A stretch of 61,387 nt of DNA from contig JAAUSC010000009.1 in NCBI GenBank assembly GCA_012031965.1, positions 1-61,387 of the forward strand, given 5' to 3'. Numbering within the stretch: position 1 is the stretch's first letter; each line of letters starts with the position of its first letter. Shown piece by piece: positions 23,356 through 31,662 of this stretch. The position numbers were made by a program, and so were the translations under genes. This DNA comes from Scytonema sp. RU_4_4 (GTDB lineage Bacteria; Cyanobacteriota; Cyanobacteriia; Cyanobacteriales; Nostocaceae). Under the pieces are notes generated by a model. It worked only from the letters and a program-made list of their open reading frames with translations, searched no databases and had not been told where the DNA came from.

Positions 23356-23897
23356 GTGACCACCTCAGTCATGGTCGCTGTATTGATTGTCACTTCCGTA
23401 ATCATAGGTGTAATGTCAGGTGTAATGTCTGTATCTTCCAAGATGTTGATGTCAAATTCAAAGTTGGATTCAATGATCCATTGACTTTCGTCACGCTTGA
23501 ATTGCCAGCCAGCAGTGGACGCTCTGATGGTTGATGTTGCATAAGGAGGTTTAAAACCAATGAGCAAGTCACGCGCTTTTTTAAGTGCATCGTACAACCC
23601 TTTTGATGTGTATCGATGCGGTAACATGATGACGAGCAACAGTGTCCAGGCTTCAGCAGTGACTCTGTTATCAGTGTCTCTATTTTCATCCTCAACTGCT
23701 CTACCTGCTCTGATTAAGTGATAAATGTCACCGTAATCAACGCGCTCGCCAAATCCTGCTGCAACGTCAGGAAGCGCTCTGACTAACACGTTTTCATCAC
23801 AAAGATAGTCACGCAATGGTTGCAGACGTTCTGAGATAGCCAAATCCACATCTGACCATTCATTTCTTCTGGGATCATCGCCACAATACATTTGCAA
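23352..23897 (-). CDS. Tail terminator/completion protein (Mu gp37-like)
   Basis: A 181-residue protein at the position of the tail terminator, between the gpG-like morphogenesis gene and the sheath gene. It has an early helix (VDLAISERLQPLRDYLCDEN) and then FGERVDYGDIYHLIRAGRAV. The middle alternates strand and helix (AEAWTLLLVIMLPHRYTSKG) and the C-terminal strands read TAGWQFKRDESQWIIESNFE. Terminator proteins cap the tail and join it to the head. The call rests mainly on gene order. Confidence 0.55.
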   Translation of the reverse strand: MQMYCGDDPRRNEWSDVDLAISERLQPLRDYLCDENVLVRALPDVAAGFGERVDYGDIYHLIRAGRAVEDENRDTDNRVTAEAWTLLLVIMLPHRYTSKGLYDALKKARDLLIGFKPPYATSTIRASTAGWQFKRDESQWIIESNFEFDINILEDTDITPDITPMITEVTINTATMTEVVT

Positions 23898-24323
23898 TTA
23901 CCTCAAAATGTCAGTTAAATAGCCCTCGAAAATTGCTTGACCCTTTGCTAGACGTTTCTCTGTGACACCCAATACTGTACGCGGTGGCATTCGATTTGTA
24001 CCCCCGTGAAAATAGATTGTGTGTTCAGCCGATAAACCTATTTCACCCTCTAAATTGCTGACGCGAGTGTACAAACTGTTAATCATGATGCTATCCTCTC
24101 GTCCTATAGTTTGAGAGCGTTTTCTAGCCCATGTCTCAGGCTTCAAATCAGCCCAACGAGAACCGTCAGGGTCGCTCTGAGTGACAAATTGAGTTTTGGT
24201 TTCTAACTCTAGATAAGCCATGAACTGTTTCATGGGCTTTTGTAGATTACTGACCTTGGTTTTGATGCCCTTGATTTTGCCAAGTTCAGTATCATTAATA
24301 GTGATTTTGATAAAGTCAGCCAT
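23898..24323 (-). CDS. Phage virion morphogenesis protein (Mu gpG/HK97 gp10-like)
   Basis: A 141-residue protein. ELETKTQFVTQSDPDGSRWA followed by LKPETWARKRSQTIG and ending YFHGGTNRMPPRTVLGVTEK is the recognisable signature of phage virion morphogenesis (tail completion) proteins, in which the H-x-G/R-x-x-P-R region near the C-terminus is conserved. It probably acts at the head-tail joint. Its start codon touches palindrome copy o, whose minus strand supplies an AAGGAAA that could serve as a ribosome binding site. Confidence 0.75.
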   Translation of the reverse strand: MADFIKITINDTELGKIKGIKTKVSNLQKPMKQFMAYLELETKTQFVTQSDPDGSRWADLKPETWARKRSQTIGREDSIMINSLYTRVSNLEGEIGLSAEHTIYFHGGTNRMPPRTVLGVTEKRLAKGQAIFEGYLTDILR

Positions 24324-24347
24324 CGCTAGAGAAAGATTTCCTTAACG
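24324..24347. repeat. 24-bp palindrome, copy o
   Basis: The arms are CGCTAGAGAAA and TTTCCTTAACG around centre GA. It fills the gap between the 24354 stop and the 24323 start. Confidence 0.9.
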
Positions 24348-24353
24348 TCAACG

Positions 24354-24776
24354 TCACGTCAAACGAACTATTGAACCTGTGCCCACCTCTAATTTAATGC
24401 GATCGCAATTGATTATCTTCCAGCTAATCTGAGACACAGGTAGCAGCTTGCAGTTGTTGCGTTCGCCATCTTCAAACTCAATAATGCCAATGACCCCAGG
24501 TTTTAACTCTGCTGGCATTTTGGAAGGTTTGATTAAGTGTCCTTCCATCACGCGACTATCTTTGGCGTACGCTTCTGAATCTGTTGTGTTGCCTTGACCT
24601 TGACCTGCTCTATCAATTTGCGCGGTCAATTCAATGCATGATTTGCTCTTGAAATTACCGCGCTCGTCAACGTCATCACAGCAAGTAGAATCAACTACAC
24701 CAAAAGTGATTTTTGCGTGTTCAAAAATCTTACTAGAAGCAAAAATCTTGTGCATAGAACATTTCCTTGATGACAT
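24354..24776 (-). CDS. Head-tail joining region protein, unidentified
   Basis: A 140-residue beta-rich protein (EHAKITFGVVDSTCCDDVDE, SCIELTAQIDRAGQ, GVIGIIEFEDGERNNCKLLP). It has five cysteines, unusual for the neighbourhood. It lies between the neck protein with the frame change and the gpG-like protein, a place usually held by head closure or neck proteins. I cannot name the family. It is separated from the next gene by palindrome copy o. Confidence 0.5.
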   Translation of the reverse strand: MSSRKCSMHKIFASSKIFEHAKITFGVVDSTCCDDVDERGNFKSKSCIELTAQIDRAGQGQGNTTDSEAYAKDSRVMEGHLIKPSKMPAELKPGVIGIIEFEDGERNNCKLLPVSQISWKIINCDRIKLEVGTGSIVRLT

Positions 24777-24781
24777 CAGCG

Positions 24782-25353
24782 TTAAGGTTCAGCATAGCCT
24801 CTGATAGAGACAGTCATAAACACGGGCGCTTTGAATTTGTTTGGATTGACTGCGGGAGGCAGGAAGTATGCAGCGTCCTCACCAGCTTGTATCTGCAAAA
24901 TCCATCCACAGTTTTTTGTATATCATTTAATTCAGTATTGTCATGCTTTTTAACAAAGAACTGCGGATGAGTACTGAGATAGCTAGCCGCGCTCGCATAG
25001 ATTCTATATGCAGTTCCACCCGTTTTGAGAGTACCTTTGTTAGCCTCTAGTATCCTCTCTACATGCGGTCGCTCTGACTCTTCATACAGTTGAGCGACCG
25101 CAGGTATTTGTTGAAACTGTGAAAGAGCATCATTTACGTTTAGTGGTGGTACTGCCACTTGTGCTACCCTCCGTAGTTTTCCTGATTCTCCTGTGTCTTC
25201 TACACTGCTTGTATCTTCTACAACGGTAGAGCTAGTGACTTTAGTTAGGTTTAGAGCCTCTGCTACCTCGTCTGGTACTTCTGCAAAACCAGAATCATCA
25301 GGAAAATAGGTTATCCCATTGTATAACACAGCGCTTTCTATGCTGACTTTCAT
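24782..25353 (-). pseudogene. Neck/connector-type protein with a -1 frame change at an A6 run
   Basis: The start is the ATG at 25353, preceded by GGAGTAAGC. Frame 0 reads MKVSIESAVLYNGITYFPDD and continues to HDNTELNDIQK, then runs into a poor tail. At the six-A run (24912-24917) the -1 frame becomes open and clearly protein-like: CGWILQIQAGEDAAYFLPPA, then PVFMTVSIRGYAEP and stop at 24782. The joined product would be about 190 residues. The A-run makes either a one-base deletion or slippage plausible. Position suggests a head-tail connector; the family is not recognised. Confidence 0.6.
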
Positions 25354-25355
25354 GC

Positions 25356-25568
25356 TTACTCCTTTGTCCAATTGTCAATACTTTCAGGGTCAAGATAAGC
25401 ATCTGGACAAGCCTGCAGTACGCCTGAGCCTAGAGCTAGAATGCCCATTGCAGAGTCTATCCTTGTTCTAGTTGTAGCACTAACAGACGTTTCAAACACC
25501 TCGTTATCGTATTCTGTGAACGTTACTATCAACGTTGTCACACTCTTAATGTTTCTGTCATTCATCAA
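25356..25568 (-). CDS. Small hypothetical protein after the capsid gene
   Basis: A 70-residue protein (SVTTLIVTFTEYDNEVFETS, then ending PESIDNWTKE). Its ATG overlaps the capsid stop by 4 bp and its stop overlaps the ribosome binding site of the next gene, so it belongs to the head operon and is translated in series. It may be a small connector or decoration protein. No motif is recognised. Confidence 0.5.
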   Translation of the reverse strand: MMNDRNIKSVTTLIVTFTEYDNEVFETSVSATTRTRIDSAMGILALGSGVLQACPDAYLDPESIDNWTKE

Positions 25569-26797
25569 GGTGTAGGCTCATAGACATTTAGTACGAAGTG
25601 CGCTTCTGGGGCTGTTAAAATTGCTAATCCCTCCTGTATGACCTCGGCAGTAAATGAGGGTGGATGTAACTTGTCTTCTAAAAGTCTGTTAAGAACCCGT
25701 CCTGGGTTTTGATGCCCAACACAGCGCCCTATTGCAAAGTATCCAAGCGTGTTGGTTAGCAGCACTTTACCTATGGGATTGGGTAATGTGATAGTCCACT
25801 CTCTACGAGTCCGGCAAGTTAAAATTACAGGATTGTATTTCTTCCCTGTACCGTCCACTTTATCCATGAAGCCAGTGGTCTGAATGATGCCATTGGCGTC
25901 TTTGTAGTTGTAAGTCTTGTCGTAGAGTTCCCAAGGTGGTAAACGCCATTGACGCAGAAGTGCGTCTACACCATCTTCTGTCACCATGTTGGGCAATGCA
26001 CTGGTGCTGATACCTGTACCGCCTGCACCTGGCGCGATCGCAACGCCTGAGAATCTATTCTTGATTGCTGGGTTATTCATAAATGCTCGTTTCGGCTCCC
26101 AGCTTGACGCAATTCTGACAATTTCTAATCCTTTTTTCCTGGCAACAGTTTGAATTGCTTGCAAGTCAAGCATAGAGTCATAGCTGCCATCGGTCTTGTA
26201 CCATCCTAATGGCGCTGCGACGGTTCCACCTGGAATTATCACTCTTTGTCCTGGGCTGTTTGGATATCTTACGTCCTCATAGTATCCGTTAGCGCCTCTA
26301 CGTTTCACAAGCGCGTCAATAATGGCTTGCGAACGGAAAAGCTCATTTAAGTCCATTTGCGGCTTGATGATGTTCTGATTCGTCCAATCTAAAACGGCTT
26401 CAGCAGCCGTTTCAAGATTACTCAGATTTGCAGAGTCATCACTCAGTTGCAAGATGTCATGAATTGCTTCATAGGTGGCGACATCAAGCACATCTTTTTG
26501 ATTGGTAAAACCCAATTTGTAGTCAAACGTGCCAATGATTTGACCACCTTTATTGATGTCAGTAGGGGCGTAGGAACTTCCAGAAGCAGCAAGTGTAGAA
26601 CGGTATTCAATGTTACCTTCTGTGCCTTGATTTTTTGACACTAACCTTTCTGGTAATAGTTCTTGAAAGAAGTACGGGGCATCATCCGTACCAAATTGCA
26701 ACATGGGCGAAATTGTCAGTTTATCAAACTCTGACCATCCATCCTTCCCAGGCTTGCTCAAAAATTCAATAACGTCTCGAAAAACTGCGAACGCCAT
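25565..26797 (-). CDS. Major capsid protein (probable)
   Basis: A 410-residue protein, the largest in the head segment after the MuF gene. It lies downstream of the scaffold and a possible decoration gene, which is the normal place for the capsid gene. The sequence mixes an N-terminal helix, long loops (NYKDANGIIQTTGFMDKVDG) and C-terminal strands (REWTITLPNPIGKVLLTN, ending TAPEAHFVLNVYEPTP), in keeping with an HK97-type shell protein. I cannot identify a specific capsid family from sequence alone, so the call depends on context. Confidence 0.6.
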   Translation of the reverse strand: MAFAVFRDVIEFLSKPGKDGWSEFDKLTISPMLQFGTDDAPYFFQELLPERLVSKNQGTEGNIEYRSTLAASGSSYAPTDINKGGQIIGTFDYKLGFTNQKDVLDVATYEAIHDILQLSDDSANLSNLETAAEAVLDWTNQNIIKPQMDLNELFRSQAIIDALVKRRGANGYYEDVRYPNSPGQRVIIPGGTVAAPLGWYKTDGSYDSMLDLQAIQTVARKKGLEIVRIASSWEPKRAFMNNPAIKNRFSGVAIAPGAGGTGISTSALPNMVTEDGVDALLRQWRLPPWELYDKTYNYKDANGIIQTTGFMDKVDGTGKKYNPVILTCRTRREWTITLPNPIGKVLLTNTLGYFAIGRCVGHQNPGRVLNRLLEDKLHPPSFTAEVIQEGLAILTAPEAHFVLNVYEPTP

Positions 26798-26822
26798 TTA
26801 CAAAACCTCCTTGCTGATGCCA

Positions 26823-27455
26823 CTAAGTTCCGATATACATTTGATATGCAGCACGTAGCTTAGTTTGAAGCCCACTGCTATAAGTTGAGAACTTAGGTAG
26901 ACGATTTTCTTTCACACGAGTTTGATGTCTCACCAAGACGATTTCCTGATTTCTAAGTGCGTCAGGAACGTCAAAGGCTATCAAATAAATTTCATCATCC
27001 GTGTCAGCAGCAAGTGTGAATGGTGTACCAGCGTCACGCTCTGCGAACGTCCGCCCTACTGCCCAACCAGAGTACAGCGGGCGAGCGCCGTATCCTGGAT
27101 AGTTATAACTTGTATCAGCAGCAATAACACCTGGAGAGGGAAAAATCTCAAGTGTTGTTGCGTCACTTGATGCCCATCTACTTGTAATGACGCTTGTAGC
27201 GCCAAATGTGAGGGTCATCCCACTGGGAATACCCGCACCGTTGTTTATTTTGTTCTTAAGCTCTATTTTTTTGTCGTTTGCTGCGATCGCTGTCTTAACT
27301 TCTAAAGTTGCTTTGTCTATTGCCTCTATACCAATCGGATTGATTAGAGCGCCATGAGGCATCAACGTATTATAGTTCAGCGCTTCGCCTATCCATGCCG
27401 CGTCCTGGGTGATAATCGTTGGATTAAACCGGATTTCTGCCATAGCAAAACTCAA
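26823..27455 (-). CDS. Possible head decoration protein
   Basis: A 210-residue protein between the scaffold and capsid genes. It is Thr/Ala/Gly rich and beta-like (MTLTFGATSVITSRWASSDA, GVIAADTSYNYPGYGARPLY), as in capsid decoration or head-fibre proteins. An internal Met at 27443 could be the real start. A function in stabilising the shell is inferred from position. Confidence 0.5.
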   Translation of the reverse strand: MSFAMAEIRFNPTIITQDAAWIGEALNYNTLMPHGALINPIGIEAIDKATLEVKTAIAANDKKIELKNKINNGAGIPSGMTLTFGATSVITSRWASSDATTLEIFPSPGVIAADTSYNYPGYGARPLYSGWAVGRTFAERDAGTPFTLAADTDDEIYLIAFDVPDALRNQEIVLVRHQTRVKENRLPKFSTYSSGLQTKLRAAYQMYIGT

Positions 27456-27731
27456 CGATACAATAAACTATCGTGCTTGCCCCTCTGGGTCACTTTGATA
27501 TTTTTGTCTCGCCCTCTGGCTCAACTCAAATACTGCATCCGGTTTATACGGCTTCCCGGTACTCGCCGTTTTACATCTCTCTAGATGTGGTTAAGGAAAG
27601 ATTTCTCTAACGCCCCTCTGGGCTGAAACAATACTAGCATAATGTACGTCTTAAAGTCTTAAATAGCAATAACAACGCACACTTGGAGGCGAGCGCTGCA
27701 ACGCATTCAAGAACAAGAGCGACTTATCAGA
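27456..27731. other. Intergenic stretch in the head module
   Basis: No gene is seen on the minus strand. It holds palindrome copy p. A short open plus-strand stretch leads into the 27732 small frame. Confidence 0.4.
27589..27612. repeat. 24-bp palindrome, copy p
   Basis: The arms are GGTTAAGGAAA and TTTCTCTAACG around centre GA. The first base differs from consensus. Confidence 0.8.
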
Positions 27732-27854
27732 ATGGTACAAGTACAGCCTTTTTATGACGAAGATAGGGAATTTTGGATAGCCTACTGGACTGGACAAGAC
27801 TATCGAGAATGGCTAGCTTTTTTTGAATCTAGAAGCACTGACACGACTATTTAG
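27732..27854 (+). CDS. Possible 40-residue plus-strand protein
   Basis: MVQVQPFYDEDREFWIAYWT followed by YREWLAFFESRSTDTTI looks like a real, aromatic-rich small protein. The frame is open upstream for about 20 more codons with no ATG. It overlaps the 3' end of the opposing scaffold gene by 42 bp. Confidence 0.35.
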   Translation: MVQVQPFYDEDREFWIAYWTGQDYREWLAFFESRSTDTTI

Positions 27855-28457
27855 ATAATTGTCAGCCAAGGAGCCGCCTTGCGAGGTCGTACCCTTTGTA
27901 CCCGCGCTTGGTAGTGACGTTGATGAATTTTGTGATGCTTTGTTTTTGTAAGACAACGCATTTTTTTTCCATTCCTCTAAGCTTTCTACATATTCCTCAA
28001 GTAAAACCTCTTTGCCATCAACAGTAATTTTGATGCTATCCTCTGAAACGTTAAACGCCCCTGTGTCAATATCTTTGAATAGGCTCTCAAAAGCACTATA
28101 GTCAAAGTTAAATCTATCAGAGATTGTACGGAAAACTGCGCCGCGCTCTAGATTTGTTTTCTCTGTTTTGAGTGCGTCGCGCTCGCTGACTACTGTGTCA
28201 TGCTGTGTCTTCAAGTCGTCACGTTCCTTAGTCAGTTCGGCAAGTTGAGTCTTTAGCCCCTGTATGACCTCTTCTAAATCCTCGCCCTCACCTGCTAATT
28301 CCGAGTACCGCTTTAGCTTTGCCTCTGCATCACGAGCGGTTAGCTTATGCTTTTTGGCTTCATCAGATAAAACCTTGACATAAGCTCTCACAGCTTCTAC
28401 GTATTCGCTACCGCCTTCTTGCTGGTTCATCCAGTCTAAAGCCTGTCCGTAATCCAT
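27813..28457 (-). CDS. Head scaffolding protein
   Basis: A 214-residue protein. Residues about 25-100 form a long charged coiled coil (LKTQLAELTKERDDLKTQHD, then VVSERDALKTEKTNL), followed by a short globular segment and a basic Ser-rich tail (SRVSASRFKKS). This is the build of phage scaffolds, whose C-terminal basic helix binds the capsid protein. It stands immediately upstream of the decoration and capsid genes, as expected. Palindrome copy q lies 12 bp upstream of the start. Confidence 0.7.
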   Translation of the reverse strand: MDYGQALDWMNQQEGGSEYVEAVRAYVKVLSDEAKKHKLTARDAEAKLKRYSELAGEGEDLEEVIQGLKTQLAELTKERDDLKTQHDTVVSERDALKTEKTNLERGAVFRTISDRFNFDYSAFESLFKDIDTGAFNVSEDSIKITVDGKEVLLEEYVESLEEWKKNALSYKNKASQNSSTSLPSAGTKGTTSQGGSLADNYLNSRVSASRFKKS

Positions 28458-28468
28458 AATCTAGTAAT

Positions 28469-28492
28469 CGTTTGAGAAATCTTTCCTTTACG
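28469..28492. repeat. 24-bp palindrome, copy q
   Basis: The arms are CGTTTGAGAAA and TTTCCTTTACG around centre TC. Confidence 0.85.
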
Positions 28493-28604
28493 ATATCACG
28501 GACACAATTGGAACTGTGTCTAATATTCTTATACGTTTATATAAAACTTGATTGATTATATTAGCAAGTGTGTTGTTTTAGTGAGCGCCTAATATTTTGT
28601 TACC

Positions 28605-28898
28605 TCAAGTTTGGACATCTTTGAAACTCCTAATTTTAGGAACAGGGTCAACAGAAATGATTGTGTATTCTGTTGCAGATAATTTTGTTACTGCTGCATA
28701 AAGGTCAGCGTTTGTTGTTTCTTCTATATGCAAGATGTGACCATATGCACCATGAGAATTGGATAGCGAGCGCTGCAATCTTTCTATAGCAGAATCATCG
28801 CCTTGCCAGTTTATGTCAATAATATTGTCTGGATTATTTGTGTCAGTTTGAATTATAATTATCTCCTGTAAAAGTGTGTCTTTAATTTCAATTCTCAT
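28605..28898 (-). CDS. Hypothetical protein after the MuF gene
   Basis: A 97-residue protein (EIKDTLLQEIIIIQTDTNNP at the start, ATEYTIISVDPVPKIRSFKD at the end). Its start overlaps the MuF stop by 11 bp. Small proteins translated directly after a toxin-like MuF C-terminal domain are often immunity proteins, so it is a candidate inhibitor of the metallopeptidase. That is inference from position only. Confidence 0.5.
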   Translation of the reverse strand: MRIEIKDTLLQEIIIIQTDTNNPDNIIDINWQGDDSAIERLQRSLSNSHGAYGHILHIEETTNADLYAAVTKLSATEYTIISVDPVPKIRSFKDVQT

Positions 28899-31662
28899 CA
28901 GCTAGTATTACTCCCATAATTAAGTCGAAATGTTGTTTATCTGTCTCACGTAAACGGCGCATCGCCTTGGCATCTGTAAAATGTTCTATTCCCATAGATA
29001 GCACTTCTGTAGAATCGTTAGCATAAACTTTGCCAACATAAGGGTCAAGATATTTGTCCTCTAAAGCTACTTCATCATCATCATAATCAATTCCTGTTAA
29101 TTCTTTGAGAGATTTATATTGCAAAGAGTAAGCACGCTGATTACGCCAGATGTTCATAGCCATCTGTAAATCTTTAGATTCAAACTCTACATGATGCCCA
29201 GCTTCGTGGAATTGTGTGCTTTTTTCCGCTCCTTTACCAATATTGATTACATTTTCATATCTAGAGGCATACGCTCTAGGGTCATCATATTTAAGAGTCT
29301 TGATACTGCGAGCACCTTTACCACCTGTGAGTTCAAAAAAGTCTTGATAAGTGCTTTTAAGAGTTTGGGTTGTTATTTCTCCTAAATTTTGGAAATTAAT
29401 TTTATCAACTAATGCTTGTGCGTCTAGTTTGCCGTGTTTTTTCTTGATAGCTTGTCTTAGTTTGTCATATTCTTTCGTCTCGGCTTCCTGGCGTTTTTCT
29501 TGTTCCTTGTAATAAGCATTTTCTGCTTTGCGAAAAGCGTCAATAGTCTTTGGAGATGGTGAACCAGCTTGTACCTCTTCTTGGACTTTTTGTCTCGCAT
29601 TTGCGAGCGCCTTTTTTAGTTGTCTCTCTTTATCAGATATCTCAGGAATTTTTAGATTTTGTACTGTGAACTTTGCACCCAGTTGTATTAATTCTTCAGG
29701 ATTATAACGATTAACAGAGTAATTGATACTGGGTTGCTTAGGTTTAGGAGTTCTCTTGATTTTTGCTTTAGGAGTAGCAGTCACCATCTCTGCACTACCT
29801 GATGTAATCACAGGCTTGGGCGGCACTGTAATAACGGGTATGTAAATTGGTTTAGGCAGACTCTTGATACCCGCTGCGCGTTCAAATGGTGCAGGTTCTT
29901 CTTTGGGGTCTACTATCGCCTCTTCTAGCGCTCGCTGACGCTCTGAACGTAGCGTGTTAACATCAACAATACCCGCTTCTATCCAAGACAAATTAACTGG
30001 GGCAAGTGTACATCTACAATTATGTACTACAATATTGTTACAGGTATAATAACCTGTTTCTGTTTCTAAGTTATATACGTAACCTTTATGAGTACTCCTG
30101 GTGATATTGACTATGCGATCGCGTTGCATCAGTCCGGCAAATCTGTTGAGGATGCTGCTAGGGGTGCTGGGGTCTGTGCCAAAAGGCTGCGGCGTGTCTT
30201 GAGAGAAAGAGGGGTTAGTCGTCCCACTATCAACACTGGCGAGAGGGCTGCTATCAGCAAAAGAGCCAAATGGGAGCCATTTAAACAACAACTGATTGAT
30301 GATTATGTGGGCGGTGCGTCTGAGAATGTCGTTGCTAAAAAGTATGGCGTTACTCGTGGCACGGCTAGACGAATCTTGGAAATAGCTGGAGTTGAAATCA
30401 GGGGTCAAAAAACAGCTAATCAATTGATGATGAGTAAGCGCTCTTTTGAGGAGAATAGGCGGAATACAGAGGCTGCTAGGGCTGTAACTAGAGCGACCAA
30501 TGCCACAAGTACAGAAGTCTGCAAAATTAAACGAGCGCTCACCAAGCAAAAGATGGGCTTGCCCGATACTGGAGACGAAGCGCTTCTGAAACAATGGTTT
30601 GACCAGATGAGATATTACACCGTCCCGCAGCAAGCCATCGGTATTTACAATATCGACATCGCTTTTCCTGGTTCCAAGGTCGCTGTGGAAGTGTTTGGAG
30701 GCAACTGGCATTTTAGCGGTCACCATTTGGCTAGATTTGTTAAACGCTGTAAATATCTCTTCGATAACGGTTGGAGTTTGATTATCGTCTGGATTAGCCA
30801 GGGCTTGACTCATCCTCTGACTATCGATGCAGCTAATCAAGTCATCTCCTACCTTAAGGAACTGCGGCTTGACCCATCCCTGCGCGGTCAATGTTGGATG
30901 ATTGGGAGTAATGGTGAGCTTGTTGCCACTTGCCGTCTCAATGACGAAAATATCGCCACTATAATAACGCCTCGTAGCATTACGAATGCGGTCGCTTAAC
31001 ACAAGAGAATCGCCAGTCACACAAGATGGATGCAAGGGTGGACGCATACTGCCACGTTTGTAAATCTTCATATGGCGAGAGAGGCAATAAGGACAGTTAT
31101 GCACTAATATCCTGTTTGCGTAGTATTCAGGATATTGCTCAACCGTGAGATTATAGACAATTGGCGCATGATCAGGTTTGATGACAAACAAATTCTCGAC
31201 ACTCAAAATTTGCGCGAGACTGTTATTATCAAGCTTCACAATACATCCCGGCTTGATTTTTCTAGCTTGCGTCCAACCTTTAGTAGTCCAGATAGGATGA
31301 TTAGATGTGGACACGACGGAGCGATCGCTTAACTGCAATCTAGTAAATTCACCACAATAAGGGCGAGATAAAGTTTTAACAACTCTTCTATAGCCAAAAC
31401 GAGTTAAGACTTTATCCCCTTCTTTTATGCTTTCTATTGGGCGCTCTCCATCAATTGTCTTAACAAGAGTACCCGCAGGGAAACAAGTCCGCTTGTCTCC
31501 TATTGCAATCCACAATACGCCCTCTATCTCAGCATCGGCATAGCGCTGGTCAGCAGCGTCATTATAGGCGGCGATTGTCTCTGTCCGTGCAATCATCTCG
31601 GCACGACTTTTTGTGACCCCTAGTTGTTGTTGTAGCGGCTGCCTAATTTTTGAATGCCCCAT
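28888..31662 (-). CDS. MuF/SPP1 gp7-like head protein with two inteins and a zinc metallopeptidase domain
   Basis: A 924-residue precursor. Residues 1-59 continue the MuF core (RAEMIARTETIAAYNDAADQ, ending IGDKRT). Intein 1 is residues 60-189, the extein segment CPYC to PPLHPS is 190-213, intein 2 is 214-548, and the extein resumes CRCTLAPVNL at 549. The exteins together form the MuF motif with its CxxC and CxC cysteines. Residues about 600-780 are a linker. Residues 819-823 (HEAGH) with Glu886 (STEVLSMG) form a zincin-like metallopeptidase. MuF proteins sit at the portal and can carry effector domains into the host. The N-terminal MuF part is in the preceding gene, one frame away. Confidence 0.85.
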   Translation of the reverse strand: MGHSKIRQPLQQQLGVTKSRAEMIARTETIAAYNDAADQRYADAEIEGVLWIAIGDKRTCFPAGTLVKTIDGERPIESIKEGDKVLTRFGYRRVVKTLSRPYCGEFTRLQLSDRSVVSTSNHPIWTTKGWTQARKIKPGCIVKLDNNSLAQILSVENLFVIKPDHAPIVYNLTVEQYPEYYANRILVHNCPYCLSRHMKIYKRGSMRPPLHPSCVTGDSLVLSDRIRNATRRYYSGDIFVIETASGNKLTITPNHPTLTAQGWVKPQFLKVGDDLISCIDSQRMSQALANPDDNQTPTVIEEIFTAFNKSSQMVTAKMPVASKHFHSDLGTRKSDVDIVNTDGLLRDGVISHLVKPLFQKRFVSSIGQAHLLLGERSFNFADFCTCGIGRSSYSPSSLCIPPILLKRALTHHQLISCFLTPDFNSSYFQDSSSRATSNAILFSNDILRRTAHIIINQLLFKWLPFGSFADSSPLASVDSGTTNPSFSQDTPQPFGTDPSTPSSILNRFAGLMQRDRIVNITRSTHKGYVYNLETETGYYTCNNIVVHNCRCTLAPVNLSWIEAGIVDVNTLRSERQRALEEAIVDPKEEPAPFERAAGIKSLPKPIYIPVITVPPKPVITSGSAEMVTATPKAKIKRTPKPKQPSINYSVNRYNPEELIQLGAKFTVQNLKIPEISDKERQLKKALANARQKVQEEVQAGSPSPKTIDAFRKAENAYYKEQEKRQEAETKEYDKLRQAIKKKHGKLDAQALVDKINFQNLGEITTQTLKSTYQDFFELTGGKGARSIKTLKYDDPRAYASRYENVINIGKGAEKSTQFHEAGHHVEFESKDLQMAMNIWRNQRAYSLQYKSLKELTGIDYDDDEVALEDKYLDPYVGKVYANDSTEVLSMGIEHFTDAKAMRRLRETDKQHFDLIMGVILADEN
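30019..31023 (-). other. Intein 2 coding region (335 residues) of the MuF gene
   Basis: It starts CVTGDSLVLS (block A), has GNKLTITPNHPTLTAQGW (block B with T-x-x-H), and ends YVYNLETETGYYTCNNIVVHN, split here as blocks F and G, followed by extein Cys549. All splice residues are present, so splicing should work. No LAGLIDADG or HNH domain is seen in the sense frame. The opposite strand carries a homing endonuclease gene over nearly the whole length. Confidence 0.9.
30088..30999 (+). CDS. Homing endonuclease (EDxHD/Vsr-like) encoded antisense inside intein 2
   Basis: A 303-residue protein on the plus strand. Two helix-turn-helix segments come first (SVEDAARGAGVCAKRLRRVL and ENVVAKKYGVTRGTARRIL), then a basic linker. 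The nuclease-like core at about residues 185-235 has IYNIDIAFPGSKVAVEVFGG with Asp190 and Glu201, followed by NWHF (His208) and DNGWSLIIVW. This is the pattern of the EDxHD/Vsr-like homing endonucleases found in phages. The gene lies wholly within intein 2 DNA (30019-31023). Coding signal on both strands is evident because the sense frame keeps intact splice blocks. The upstream ribosome binding site is weak. Confidence 0.75.
   Translation: MSTPGDIDYAIALHQSGKSVEDAARGAGVCAKRLRRVLRERGVSRPTINTGERAAISKRAKWEPFKQQLIDDYVGGASENVVAKKYGVTRGTARRILEIAGVEIRGQKTANQLMMSKRSFEENRRNTEAARAVTRATNATSTEVCKIKRALTKQKMGLPDTGDEALLKQWFDQMRYYTVPQQAIGIYNIDIAFPGSKVAVEVFGGNWHFSGHHLARFVKRCKYLFDNGWSLIIVWISQGLTHPLTIDAANQVISYLKELRLDPSLRGQCWMIGSNGELVATCRLNDENIATIITPRSITNAVA
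31096..31485 (-). other. Intein 1 coding region (130-residue mini-intein) of the MuF gene
   Basis: CFPAGTLVKTIDGERPIESI is block A, RSVVSTSNHPIWTTKGW is block B, and HAPIVYNLTVEQYPEYYANR followed by ILVHN gives blocks F and G. The next residue is extein Cys190. With 130 residues there is no room for an endonuclease, so this is a mini-intein. Confidence 0.9.
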
